From Clostridia bacterium (GTDB taxonomy: Bacteria; Bacillota; Clostridia; Oscillospirales; CAG-272), in assembly GCA_017420755.1 (NCBI GenBank), contig JAFQOG010000008.1, positions 1-64,000 on the forward strand: 64,000 nucleotides of DNA, written 5' to 3'. Below are positions 54,176 through 62,671 of the stretch, one piece after another. Positions within the stretch are counted from its first letter, which is position 1. Every line of letters starts with the position of its first letter. The translations under genes and the position numbers were made by a program. The notes beneath the pieces were generated by a model that did not search any database, was not told the origin of the DNA, and saw only the letters and a list, made by a program, of their open reading frames with translations.

Positions 54176-54287
54176 TGGAAAAATCTCCTTTTTGATTTTT
54201 GTTGCCTTGTTATTGTTTGTAGCTTTTGGAGAATTATGCGAGAATTTGAAAAAATCACAAGTTTTCCTATAAATTTTATCATTCGTC

Positions 54288-54316
54288 TTGAAAAAATGCT
54301 TTATATATGCTACAAT
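54288..54316 (+). promoter_or_regulatory. Promoter of the CvpA-like gene
   Basis: TTGAAA (54288-54293), 17-bp spacer, TACAAT (54311-54316). Confidence 0.75.
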
Positions 54317-54375
54317 AACTATGTATATAGTCTTACCGGCTAAATAGCCACTATCAAAAGAAAGGGAGAAAGCAT

Positions 54376-56667
54376 ATGGAAATGGTCGGAACAGTAATAT
54401 ATATTGCTATTGCTGTCGTTCTCTTATATGGTGCTTTGCGAGGCGCGCACAAGGGGCTTTATAAATCTCTAATAGACCTAGGCGTTACAATAGTGGTCGC
54501 CTTTCTGTCTGTGTGGATCGCTAAAACCGTGTCGAAAACATTAGTTGACGAGGCGTCGCTTATGGAATTTCTTGATTGGGCATCTGCTCAAGCGCCCAAT
54601 TTGGCAGAAACCTTGGCGTCATTTAAGGAAATAATTGTTGATTTTTCTAGTGATACAAATCTCGTGGGAATGATTTTATCTCTTCCTGCCATCATTTTAT
54701 CACCATTCATTTTCATGATTTTATATCTTGTTATAGGTGTAATCCTGAAAATTCCTAAAATGATAATCGCTCGTTCCATCTTTGGTAAAAACACAGGAGA
54801 AACCTACCATGGCGGAAGTCGAATTGTCGGCGCTGTCGTTGGTGGCGTGGTTAGAGTTCTGTCACTTGCCATATTCCTAATTCCGTTAATCGGTTATATC
54901 AACCTAACAAACGACACTCTAATAGACATAAGCCAGCCAAATGGCTCTGAAATCGTTGAAGAGGTAGAGCCTCTCGAGGCAGAGGGCGAAGCAGACAACG
55001 AAACCGCCAAAACACTTGACGAAATCAGCACAACCTGTGGTGAGCTTCAAAGCGCATATATTGCCCCTATCGCAGATAATTTTGCGCTAAAGGCAATTCA
55101 CGCTTGCGGTGGAAATTGGGTTTTCAAAACTCTTTCCAGTGCCAAGGTTGAAAAACATAAAATCTCGTTAACTACCGAAATTGATGTTTTGGTTTCCGTT
55201 TATAACGAGGCAAAACCGCTGATTACCACACCAATTGAGCAATTTGACGATCCACAGGCAACAGCCATTAAAAATATCACAAATACTTTAGATAACGCAA
55301 TCATTTTGCCATCAATTACATCGGGAATTATATCTCATGTTTCAAGCGCATGGCTTGAGGGCGAGGAGGTATTTGGCTATGCCAAAATAAATGTTGGCGA
55401 GTATTACGAGCCAACGCTTGACGAAATTCTAGCCCTATTTGCCGAAACCACCGAGGCTACAATAAAGCAGGATATTCACACAGTTGGAAATCTTGTGACA
55501 ATTTGTATCGAGGAGGACTTCTTTAAAGAGGTTCTTGGTGGTGGAGAGGCGTTGAATGTTGCTAAAAACGAAGAGTTTTTAGGCAAGGTGTTTGCAGAAA
55601 TCTATAAAAACGACACAACAAGACCTCTTGTTGAAAACATGATAAACGCCTTGAAAAATTACATTTATAGAGTTTATAATGAAGTAAATGAAACAAATAT
55701 TCCTCTCCCCGAACAGCTTGTAATGGATAACATTACCGAGCAAAATATGTACGATGAGGGTGCGTTAATCGCCAAAATCGTAGTCGATTTTATGAAATTC
55801 TATGAAACCTTCGATATGAACGAAGAGGACAATACAAAGCTTTTAATTCAAACAGATGTTCGTTCTCTTGGTAGAGCTCTTGATAATCTTAAAAAGAGCA
55901 TAATAATAGGCGATTCATATAATTTCCTACTAAAAGCCATCTTGAAGTCAGAGGGCGCATCAAAGCTCCAATTCCTAACGCCCGAGTTTATCGAGCTTCT
56001 TACAACAACCGATACAAGCATGGAGGTCGTTCTTGTTTCAAGACAACAAATCGCAGTTATTCTATCTGCCGCAAAGGGTCAAGATAGAGAAGAGGCGATA
56101 AAGCATCTTCTTGAAAATGTTGATCCCGAAACTGCCGCAATTATCGTCGAAACTCTAACTCCTGAAATTCTATGGAATTTTGGAATGGATATGGAAAAAT
56201 CCGAGGCTATGTCCGGCGTTATTAGCTCAATCGTTCAAGAAATGGCATCAAATGATAAGGAGCTGACCCACGAGGAGCTTGAAAACGAGATTGAAGCTGT
56301 TGATAAGCTTGTAAGCACAATCCAAGGCGCAACCGACGGAACAAGCACAAGCGAGAATATATTCTCCACAACCGAGGGAGAGGATTCTGCTACCGGAATG
56401 ACCAGCTCAGAGCTTGTTGAAACTATTGTTAATTCTACAATTGTTTCCTCTGCAATCAACTCGGCAACCGCTGATGAAAATGGCGATCTCGTAGAAGACC
56501 CATATAAGATTTCTAACAAGCTATCCGAAACCGACAAGACCTCAGCAAAGGACGCAATCGAAAGCTATTATACTGAAAACGCAGTAGATGGCGATAATGC
56601 CGAGCTTGAAAAGACACTCGGCTCACTTGCTACAATTCTTGGTGTAGAAATAACACTTACAAAATAA
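54376..56667 (+). CDS. Large membrane protein with CvpA-like N-terminus
   Basis: A 763-aa protein. The N-terminal about 180 residues have four hydrophobic segments with a RGAHKGLYKSL block typical of CvpA family proteins. After these, residues about 190-763 are hydrophilic, acidic and largely helical, presumably on one side of the membrane, with many Glu/Asp and low Cys. I do not recognise this part. Usual CvpA proteins are near 160-180 aa, so the extension is remarkable. AAGGGAGAA site; own promoter and terminator. Confidence 0.65.
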   Translation: MEMVGTVIYIAIAVVLLYGALRGAHKGLYKSLIDLGVTIVVAFLSVWIAKTVSKTLVDEASLMEFLDWASAQAPNLAETLASFKEIIVDFSSDTNLVGMILSLPAIILSPFIFMILYLVIGVILKIPKMIIARSIFGKNTGETYHGGSRIVGAVVGGVVRVLSLAIFLIPLIGYINLTNDTLIDISQPNGSEIVEEVEPLEAEGEADNETAKTLDEISTTCGELQSAYIAPIADNFALKAIHACGGNWVFKTLSSAKVEKHKISLTTEIDVLVSVYNEAKPLITTPIEQFDDPQATAIKNITNTLDNAIILPSITSGIISHVSSAWLEGEEVFGYAKINVGEYYEPTLDEILALFAETTEATIKQDIHTVGNLVTICIEEDFFKEVLGGGEALNVAKNEEFLGKVFAEIYKNDTTRPLVENMINALKNYIYRVYNEVNETNIPLPEQLVMDNITEQNMYDEGALIAKIVVDFMKFYETFDMNEEDNTKLLIQTDVRSLGRALDNLKKSIIIGDSYNFLLKAILKSEGASKLQFLTPEFIELLTTTDTSMEVVLVSRQQIAVILSAAKGQDREEAIKHLLENVDPETAAIIVETLTPEILWNFGMDMEKSEAMSGVISSIVQEMASNDKELTHEELENEIEAVDKLVSTIQGATDGTSTSENIFSTTEGEDSATGMTSSELVETIVNSTIVSSAINSATADENGDLVEDPYKISNKLSETDKTSAKDAIESYYTENAVDGDNAELEKTLGSLATILGVEITLTK

Positions 56668-56672
56668 AAAAC

Positions 56673-56706
56673 AAAAGCAATCGTCCCAAAAGACGATTGC
56701 TTTTTG
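56673..56706 (+). terminator. Terminator of the CvpA-like gene
   Basis: AAGCAATCGTC/GACGATTGCTT hairpin with a T5 tail. Confidence 0.85.
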
Positions 56707-56746
56707 CTAAAAAGAGTTGATTTGTCAATAAAATCGAAAAATTAAC

Positions 56747-56775
56747 TTGACTAATTTTTTATTATATGTTAAAAT
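56747..56775 (+). promoter_or_regulatory. Promoter of the XRE-membrane gene
   Basis: TTGACT (56747-56752), 17-bp spacer, TAAAAT (56770-56775). Confidence 0.75.
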
Positions 56776-56811
56776 ATAGTATATTATCATGATAGCTTAG
56801 GAGGTGTGCGA

Positions 56812-57471
56812 TTGGAGGAAAAGGATTTAAAAGAGATAATTGCTCAAAATATTTTCTATTTGAGAACCATTAACCATATGACTCAATACGAGCTGGGCGA
56901 ACAGCTTAATTATTCCGATAAGGCAATCTCTAAATGGGAAAGGGCAGACGGAATTCCTGACGCGTATGTCCTAAAAAACATCGCACAGCTATTTGGAGTT
57001 ACAGTTGATTATTTGCTAACAGAGCACTCTGAGCAAGATAAAAAGATAGAGAAAAAGCCCATCAACACGAGAGGCAGAGCACTAGTCCTTAATGTTGCCA
57101 TGCTTTCTGTTGTTACAATCGCGGTGTTTTTGTTTGTAATAATTGCTCTTGCCACAGAAAAATATATTTGGCAAATTTTCATTTATGCACTACCCGTAAT
57201 TGCGATTGTTGGCATAGTTTTCTCCGGAATTTGGAGAAGGACATTTGGCTTGTTCCTTTTTATATCATTACTTGTGTGGTCTATAATTCTCACCATCTAT
57301 TTTGCTATGGGAAGCTATGTAACATGGCTCATTTTCTTGCTTGGTATACCCGCACAGGTTATCGTTTTCTTGAGCTTTGGTATAAAAATCAACATAAAAA
57401 TGAACCAAAAGAACAATCCAATCCTAATTACCGCTATGGAGAAGATCCAAAAGAAATCCAAGAAAAAATAG
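56812..57471 (+). CDS. XRE regulator fused to a membrane domain
   Basis: A 219-aa protein with an N-terminal HTH (about 8-70, MTQYELGEQLNYSDKAISKWE) and about four to five C-terminal membrane spans (about 90-200). Membrane-tethered XRE proteins may sense membrane or transport signals. TTG at 56812 is preferred over GTG at 56806 since AGGAGGTG ends 5 nt before it; GTG is part of the ribosome site. Confidence 0.75.
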   Translation: MEEKDLKEIIAQNIFYLRTINHMTQYELGEQLNYSDKAISKWERADGIPDAYVLKNIAQLFGVTVDYLLTEHSEQDKKIEKKPINTRGRALVLNVAMLSVVTIAVFLFVIIALATEKYIWQIFIYALPVIAIVGIVFSGIWRRTFGLFLFISLLVWSIILTIYFAMGSYVTWLIFLLGIPAQVIVFLSFGIKINIKMNQKNNPILITAMEKIQKKSKKK

Positions 57472-57491
57472 TCAAAAACAAACACATCCCC

Positions 57492-57522
57492 CCACTCTAC
57501 CAATCGTAGAGTGGATTTTTTT
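57492..57522 (+). terminator. Terminator of the XRE-membrane gene
   Basis: CCACTCTAC/GTAGAGTGG hairpin followed by an AT7 run. Confidence 0.85.
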
Positions 57523-57648
57523 AACTCTATTTTTATATTTTTCTATTGTAGAGGAAAAAATTATAATAAAAGGTGGACTATTTGAGATTTTTTTGATAGA
57601 ATTTGAGTGTGCAAGGCACAATCAAAAAAGCTGAGAGGGATTTTTGAA

Positions 57649-58536
57649 ATGGCTGATTATGTAATTAGTGCATGCTCTACAATGGATTTAACTGCAGAGC
57701 ATACAAGAAAAAGAGACATCATGTTTTTGAACTTTAAATATTCTCTTGACGGAGCTGAGCATCTCGACGATATGTTCGAATCAACCTCCGCTAAGGAATT
57801 TTATGACGCGATGGTAAATGGAGCAGACACAAAAACCTCCCAGGTTAATGTAGATGCGTATTTGACATTTTTTAGAGAGATTTTATCACAGGGAAAGGAT
57901 ATATTACACATTTCCTTCTCGTCTGGCCTTTCTGGCTCGTATAATTCTGCAAGAATTGCAGCGGAGGAGATAAGACCCGAGTTCCCGGACAGGAAGCTAC
58001 TTCTTGTTGACTCCCTTGCCGCATCATCCGGCTTTGGCTTGTTCGTTGATAAAATAGCCGACCTAAGAGATGAGGGAAAGACAATTGAAGAGGCATATAC
58101 ATGGGCGATGGAAAACAAAAATAAGGTTCATCACTGGTTTTCATCATCAGACCTCACCTTCTATGTAAAGGGTGGTAGAGTTTCCAAGGTTGCGGGCTGG
58201 TTCGGTACAATTTTGAAAATTTGTCCCGTTCTCAATGTTGATAAGCAAGGAAAGCTCATTCCTCGTGAGAAGGTTAGAGGAAAGGCAAATGCCCTTAAGC
58301 GTCTTGTAGAAAAGATGGTTGAAAATGCTGAAAATGGCGCAGATTACGACGATAAGTGCTATATTTGCAACTCTGATTGCTACGAGGACGCAGAATTCGT
58401 TAAGAATTTAGTAGAGGAGCACTTCCCTAAGCTCGCAGGAAAGGTTCAAATATTCAATATAGGACCAACAATTGGCTCACATACCGGCCCCGGTACAGTA
58501 GCACTTTTCTTTATGGGTAAGGAAAGAATTGATTAA
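57649..58536 (+). CDS. fakB: DegV-family fatty acid-binding protein (FakB-like)
   Basis: A 295-aa DegV/FakB protein that holds a fatty acid for phosphorylation by FakA. HISFSSGLSGSYNSA (about 88-102) contacts the fatty acid carboxylate, and a C-terminal GPTIGSHTGPGTVALFF motif holds phosphate-binding residues. Next to fakA (17 nt), which supports the pairing. ATG 57649 is chosen for GAGAGGGA upstream. Confidence 0.88.
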   Translation: MADYVISACSTMDLTAEHTRKRDIMFLNFKYSLDGAEHLDDMFESTSAKEFYDAMVNGADTKTSQVNVDAYLTFFREILSQGKDILHISFSSGLSGSYNSARIAAEEIRPEFPDRKLLLVDSLAASSGFGLFVDKIADLRDEGKTIEEAYTWAMENKNKVHHWFSSSDLTFYVKGGRVSKVAGWFGTILKICPVLNVDKQGKLIPREKVRGKANALKRLVEKMVENAENGADYDDKCYICNSDCYEDAEFVKNLVEEHFPKLAGKVQIFNIGPTIGSHTGPGTVALFFMGKERID

Positions 58537-58553
58537 TTTTTACGGAGATAATC

Positions 58554-60188
58554 ATGGACAATAACCACAACAAAATTAATGGTGAAGACTATCGTAAGCT
58601 AATTATTACTGCCGCTCAATATCTTGAGGATAATAAAGAGGAAATAAACGATCTAAATGTTTTCCCCGTTCCGGATGGCGATACCGGCTCAAATATGTCA
58701 ATGACCGTCTCTAAGGCTGCAGAGGAGCTTTTGAGATTAGGTAGCGATATGCCTCTTGATGAGGCAGCTAGCACCACCGCTAAGGCTATGCTTCATGGTG
58801 CAAGAGGAAACTCAGGCGTTATTATAAGCTTGCTTTTTAGAGGAATCGCTAAGGGGCTTATAAACGCTCAAGAGGCGGACGGAATTGCATGGGCAAATGC
58901 TCTAAGAACAGGCGTAGAGGCTGCATATAATGCTGTCGATAATCCTGCCGAGGGTACAATTTTGACTGTTGCAAGATGCTGTGCGGAGGCGGCAGAGCAG
59001 GCAGCGGCTGAAAATAATAATTTTGAATATGTTCTTCAAAAGGTAATAGAGGCTGGCTCAAAGGCGCTTGCTGAAACTGTAAATCAAAACCCTGTTCTTG
59101 AAAAGGCAGGTGTTGTTGATGCGGGTGGTAAGGGATGGCTACTTGTATTACAAGCTATGCTTGACGCCTTGAATGCAGACGGAATAAAGCTTGTTTTAAA
59201 GCCTGTTACACCCACTGTAACTAATGAAAGAGCAGATTTTTCGTCATTTAATACAGAGGAAATTACATTTGGCTTCTGCACAGAATTTATCGTAAAAAAG
59301 CACGAGCCGGATTCTGATTCATCATCTCTTAAAGCGTATTTAAACGGAATGGGCGATAGCCTTGTTATGATAGACGATGGTGAAATTATAAAGGTTCATG
59401 TTCATACAAATGAGCCACATGCAGTTTTAGGCGAGGCTCTTAATTATGGCGTTTACGAAACCGTCAAGGTTGAAAATATGCGTACTCAGCACACCAATAA
59501 GCTAGTTGATGCTCCTGCAACCGAAATGAAAAAGTATGGCTTTGTAAGTGTTTCTAGTGGAAGTGGAATGGATGATATTTTCAACGAGCTAGGCATAGAT
59601 AAAATTGTTTCAGGTGGTCAAACAATGAATCCGGCAACCGAGGATTTAAGTGACGCAGTAGAGGCAATACCTGCTGAAACCATATTCATTTTGCCAAATA
59701 ACAAGAATATAATTATGGCGGCAAAGCAAGTAGCAGAGCTGACAAATAAAAATGTTATTGTAATTCCAACTCGATCTGTGCCACAGGGCTTTTCAGCAAT
59801 GCTCGGCTTTGATCCGGAGGCTAGCGCTGAAGAAAACGAGGCGTCAATGACTGAATGCGCTCAAAATGTTGATACAATGCAAATCACATATGCCGCAAGA
59901 AACTCCAACTTTGACGATATGGACATATCAGAGGGCGATTTTTTGGCACTTCTTAATGATAAGCTACTTGCATCAGGCAAGGATTTAAATGAGCTATTTA
60001 ATATGCTTATAGAGAATATAAGCGAAAAACAAAAAAGCTTTGTTAGCATTTATTATGGCGAAGGTATTTCCGAGGACGAAGCAGAAAAAACAGCCGAATA
60101 TTTTAAAGGCAAGCTAGGCTCGGGCATTGAAATAAATCTATATAAGGGAGACCAACCGGTTTATTTCTATGTGATTTCTGCTGAATAA
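58554..60188 (+). CDS. fakA: Fatty acid kinase FakA (DAK2/YloV)
   Basis: A 544-aa two-part kinase. N-terminal DhaL-like ATP-binding domain (about 10-205; PVPDGDTGSNM and HGARGNSGVI bind nucleotide and Mg), a middle zinc-site region (about 230-330) and a C-terminal DegV-like domain (about 330-544). It phosphorylates FakB-bound fatty acids from the environment for phospholipid synthesis. ACGGAG site 9 nt before ATG. Normal length. Confidence 0.92.
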   Translation: MDNNHNKINGEDYRKLIITAAQYLEDNKEEINDLNVFPVPDGDTGSNMSMTVSKAAEELLRLGSDMPLDEAASTTAKAMLHGARGNSGVIISLLFRGIAKGLINAQEADGIAWANALRTGVEAAYNAVDNPAEGTILTVARCCAEAAEQAAAENNNFEYVLQKVIEAGSKALAETVNQNPVLEKAGVVDAGGKGWLLVLQAMLDALNADGIKLVLKPVTPTVTNERADFSSFNTEEITFGFCTEFIVKKHEPDSDSSSLKAYLNGMGDSLVMIDDGEIIKVHVHTNEPHAVLGEALNYGVYETVKVENMRTQHTNKLVDAPATEMKKYGFVSVSSGSGMDDIFNELGIDKIVSGGQTMNPATEDLSDAVEAIPAETIFILPNNKNIIMAAKQVAELTNKNVIVIPTRSVPQGFSAMLGFDPEASAEENEASMTECAQNVDTMQITYAARNSNFDDMDISEGDFLALLNDKLLASGKDLNELFNMLIENISEKQKSFVSIYYGEGISEDEAEKTAEYFKGKLGSGIEINLYKGDQPVYFYVISAE

Positions 60189-60203
60189 GCCCTACATAAA
60201 ATC

Positions 60204-60236
60204 AAAAGCAGGTACGAAAGTACCTGCTTTAAATTT
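60204..60236. terminator. Terminator between fakA and the HdeD-like gene
   Basis: AAAGCAGGTAC/GTACCTGCTTT hairpin between convergent genes; acts in both directions by flanking runs. Confidence 0.8.
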
Positions 60237-60899
60237 TTAGTTTCCCTTGGCATTTGGCTCGTAATCTCTTGATGATTGGCTTGGCTCTGGGGTTTCATAA
60301 TTAGCTTGAGGCTCGTCAAGTATCTGTGTTGATGCGCTCTCATTGTACCTTTTGGAAATTTTTCCAAGGTAAAACAACGAAAAGAAGTTTTGTAGTCCAC
60401 AAATAAATAACGAAATTCTAAACAATATCAAATAAGCAGTTGAGCTTTCGTTTGAATATTGCATACGAATAAGGGAAAAACCGCCTAAAATCGCAAGACA
60501 CGAAAATACAAGTAAAAACCACCACATTTTCATATCATATCGCTTTGCATAAATTACAGTTTGAAGCTTAAATGAGCCATCTATAATGATTAAAAGACCT
60601 ATCACCATAGGATATACATTCATTACGGCACTAGGAAATAGAAAGGCAACACCTGCACAAATAAAGGTTGTTGCATCAGCAACAATGGCAACAGCAAATC
60701 CAATGCCTCTTTCCTTTGCCGAAAGAATTTTTACAAGCTGAACAATAGATGCAATCAAAGCAACGCCACCTATTATATAGCTCGTTATATTCATTGCTTG
60801 TGTTGGGTATATAACAAAGCACGCTCCGGCAACACACAAAATAATTGCGATTACAAGATAGCCCCAACGGAAGCTTTTAATTGATTTTAAAATTCCCAT
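60237..60899 (-). CDS. HdeD-like (DUF308) membrane protein
   Basis: A 220-aa protein with six hydrophobic segments (about 12-165) and a hydrophilic Ser/Glu-rich tail (about 180-220). Patterns resemble HdeD/DUF308 acid-resistance membrane proteins. It starts within the stop of the exporter gene (TAATG overlap), so it is the last gene of the ABC operon. Role unknown. Confidence 0.7.
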   Translation of the reverse strand: MGILKSIKSFRWGYLVIAIILCVAGACFVIYPTQAMNITSYIIGGVALIASIVQLVKILSAKERGIGFAVAIVADATTFICAGVAFLFPSAVMNVYPMVIGLLIIIDGSFKLQTVIYAKRYDMKMWWFLLVFSCLAILGGFSLIRMQYSNESSTAYLILFRISLFICGLQNFFSLFYLGKISKRYNESASTQILDEPQANYETPEPSQSSRDYEPNAKGN

Positions 60900-62671
60900 T
60901 AATTTTCACCATATCCTTCAAATTGACTATGATACAGCTCATAGTAAAAGCCTTTTTTTGCCAAAAGCTCATCGTGCGAGCCTTGCTCAATAATTTTTCC
61001 ACTCTTCATAACCAAAATTATATCAGCCTCTCGTATCGTAGATAAGCGATGAGCAACGATGAACGAGGTTCTGTTCTTCATCATAAGAGCAAACGCCTCT
61101 TGAATTTTAATTTCGGTTCTGGTGTCGATTGAAGAGGTAGCCTCGTCAAGAATAAGCATAGGTGGCAGGCAAAGCATAATTCTTGCAATACAAAGAAGCT
61201 GCTTTTGTCCCTGCGAGAGAAGAGAGCTATCCTCTGACACTATTGTGTCGTAGCCGTTTGGCAAGCGCTTGATAAAGCTATGCGCATGGGATAAGCGTGC
61301 CGCTTGGATTATTTCCTCGTCGCTCGCATTTGGGTTTCCAATTGCAATGTTATCTTTTATGCTGGCGTGTCGTATCCAAGTCTCTTGAAGAACCATTCCG
61401 TAGCTTTCACGCAACGATGCGCGAGTTATATCTCTTATGTCCGTTCCGTCAACTGAAATAGAACCGCCCTTAACATCATAAAAGCGCATTAAAAGATTGA
61501 TAAGCGTCGTTTTTCCACAGCCCGTAGGACCGACAATTGCAATCCTTTGACCATGGCTAACATCAAGCGAGAGGCTTTCGATCAGCCTTTGCTCGTCTGT
61601 GTAAGAGAAGAATACATCTTGAAGAGATATATTTCCGTTTACATCTGTTAAGCAAATGGCATCACTTGCATCAGGCTCCTCGCTCTTTTCATTTATAAGC
61701 TCAAAGATTCTATCTGCGCAAGCAAGAGCGTTCTGAAGCTCGCTTACAACGCCGGAAATCTCGTTAAAGGGCTTTGCATATTGTGTCGCATAGCTTAGAA
61801 CACTTGATAAAGCACCCACGCTAAGCGCAAGACCACCACTTCCAATTACAGTAAAAGCGCCAACTAGAGCTGTAGCAGCGTAAACTAGCGCATTTACAAA
61901 TCTAGTGGTAGGATTTACAAGAGAAGAGAAGAAAATTGCCTTAACAGAGCATTTTTGAAGCCTTCCGTTAACCTCGTCAAATTCCTCAATTGCCTCGTCC
62001 TCGTGAGAAAACGCCTTCACAACCTTTAAATTCCCAACCATTTCGTCAATTATCGCAGTTTGCTCGGCACGAGTCTTTGATTGCTCATGGAACATAGAAT
62101 ATGTTTTCTTAGCAATAAAATTAGCGACAAATAGCGAAAGAGGAGTCAAAAGAACAACAACAAGCGCAATCTTAAAATTGATTAAAATTAGAAAAATAAT
62201 AGTTCCTAAAACTGTAATAACGCCTGTAAATAATTGTGTAAATCCCATCAAAAGTCCATCGGCAAATTGGTCAACATCAGACACAATTCTGCTTACAATT
62301 CCACCATAAGAATTTGAGTCAATGTACTTTAAGGGTAGCCCTTGAAGCTTGTCAAACGCCTCGTTACGAACATCTCGAACGATGTTGTAGGTGATTTTGT
62401 TGTTTATATTGCTCATTATCCATTGTAAAAGACCAATAATAACTGCAATTATACCAACTCTTAAAAGCAAATTCCAAACTGCACTTCTGTCAACCGTACC
62501 TGCTCCATTTGCAAGTAAATCTATTGCTTGACCTATAACAATAGGAATATAAAGCGTTAGAGCAACAGTTGCGGTAGCAAAAAGAATAGAGAGAATAAGA
62601 AGTGGCGTGTACCTCTTAACATATTTTAGAACCTGCTTTATTGTGGAGAGCTTAAGCTTAGATTTTTTCAT
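60899..62671 (-). CDS. ABC exporter half, catalytic-site subunit
   Basis: A 590-aa half-transporter: six-helix membrane domain (about 1-325), ATPase (about 345-580). Walker A GPTGCGKTT, Walker B LILDEATSSID with intact catalytic Glu, H-loop AHRLST, but signature LSQGQ instead of LSGGQ. In heterodimeric exporters such as TM287/288, this pattern marks the subunit that supplies one consensus and one degenerate site half. Overlaps the partner gene by 4 nt (ATGA). Substrate (drug, lipid, peptide) unknown. Confidence 0.9.
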   Translation of the reverse strand: MKKSKLKLSTIKQVLKYVKRYTPLLILSILFATATVALTLYIPIVIGQAIDLLANGAGTVDRSAVWNLLLRVGIIAVIIGLLQWIMSNINNKITYNIVRDVRNEAFDKLQGLPLKYIDSNSYGGIVSRIVSDVDQFADGLLMGFTQLFTGVITVLGTIIFLILINFKIALVVVLLTPLSLFVANFIAKKTYSMFHEQSKTRAEQTAIIDEMVGNLKVVKAFSHEDEAIEEFDEVNGRLQKCSVKAIFFSSLVNPTTRFVNALVYAATALVGAFTVIGSGGLALSVGALSSVLSYATQYAKPFNEISGVVSELQNALACADRIFELINEKSEEPDASDAICLTDVNGNISLQDVFFSYTDEQRLIESLSLDVSHGQRIAIVGPTGCGKTTLINLLMRFYDVKGGSISVDGTDIRDITRASLRESYGMVLQETWIRHASIKDNIAIGNPNASDEEIIQAARLSHAHSFIKRLPNGYDTIVSEDSSLLSQGQKQLLCIARIMLCLPPMLILDEATSSIDTRTEIKIQEAFALMMKNRTSFIVAHRLSTIREADIILVMKSGKIIEQGSHDELLAKKGFYYELYHSQFEGYGEN

